5,730 nt of DNA from contig JAHYZB010000084.1 in assembly GCA_019424645.1 (NCBI GenBank), forward strand, positions 2,399 through 8,128, given 5' to 3'. Position numbers and translations under genes: made by a program. Below are positions 5,693 through 5,730 of the stretch, piece after piece. Position 1 is the stretch's first letter. Each line of letters begins with the position of its first letter. The notes under the pieces were generated by a model. That model did no database searches and was not told the origin of the DNA. It saw nothing but the letters and a program-made list of their open reading frames with translations. The DNA is from Oxalobacter formigenes (GTDB taxonomy: Bacteria; Pseudomonadota; Gammaproteobacteria; Burkholderiales; Burkholderiaceae_D).

Positions 5693-5730
5693 ATGAAAAT
5701 TGCGATCATAGGAGCCGGAGCGATAGGAGG
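5693..5730 (+). CDS. panE: Probable 2-dehydropantoate 2-reductase (ketopantoate reductase family), N-terminus only
   Basis: Only 12 full codons lie in the window. They read MKIAIIGAGAIG and the next codon begins GG, so glycine follows. This is a beta strand running into the GxGxxG dinucleotide-binding loop of a Rossmann fold starting at the very N-terminus. The GAGAIGG form is typical of the PanE/ApbA family, which reduces ketopantoate to pantoate with NADPH in pantothenate and coenzyme A synthesis. Other NAD(P)-dependent dehydrogenases start similarly, and the family includes members with unrelated substrates, so the symbol is provisional. The start is well supported by AAGGGA (5681-5686), six bases before the ATG. 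The gene is divergent from dps. Confidence 0.65.
   Translation, partial: MKIAIIGAGAIG

Noticed and set aside
1..5730. Defence island, mobile element or CRISPR array
   Set aside because: The SNF2 protein is the only gene ever associated with defence systems; there is no nuclease, methylase, integrase, transposase, terminal repeat or regularly spaced repeat, and the neighbours are housekeeping or stress genes.

Overview
The window looks like an ordinary chromosomal stretch from a proteobacterium, most likely a betaproteobacterium (perhaps an Oxalobacteraceae-type organism; this lineage is my inference from the Tex and Dps protein sequences, not a search). Coding DNA is of moderate GC and the spacers are strongly AT-rich. 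There is no sign of a transposon, integrase, CRISPR array, tRNA or rRNA.

Layout: (1) 1-999, minus strand: the N-terminal 333 codons of tex, a conserved RNA-binding transcription accessory protein, cut by the left edge just before its YqgF/RNase H-like domain. (2) 1000-1259: a divergent AT-rich spacer serving tex on the left and the next gene on the right. It holds a hairpin-plus-T-tract structure and a Shine-Dalgarno sequence that fits a tiny upstream ORF better than the main gene. (3) About 1260-4640, plus strand: one large SNF2-family DNA translocase with an N-terminal SWIM zinc-binding motif and a complete set of helicase motifs. (4) 4641-4698: a strong, probably bidirectional terminator between two convergent genes. 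(5) 4699-5223, minus strand: a complete Dps-family ferritin-like protein with intact ferroxidase ligands and a lysine-rich C-terminal tail. (6) 5224-5692: a long AT-rich divergent control region with several perfect dyad repeats, an IHF-consensus match and A-tracts. (7) 5693-5730, plus strand: the first 12 codons of a Rossmann-fold protein, probably a ketopantoate reductase (PanE/ApbA family).

The genes do not form one pathway. tex and the SNF2 gene are divergent, the SNF2 gene and dps are convergent, and dps and the panE-like gene are divergent, so each is probably its own transcription unit. The common theme is loose: RNA/transcription (Tex), DNA remodelling (SNF2), and DNA and iron protection under stress (Dps). 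I found no convincing new multi-gene system. The most unusual material is regulatory: the cluster of dyads upstream of dps, and the leader of the SNF2 gene.
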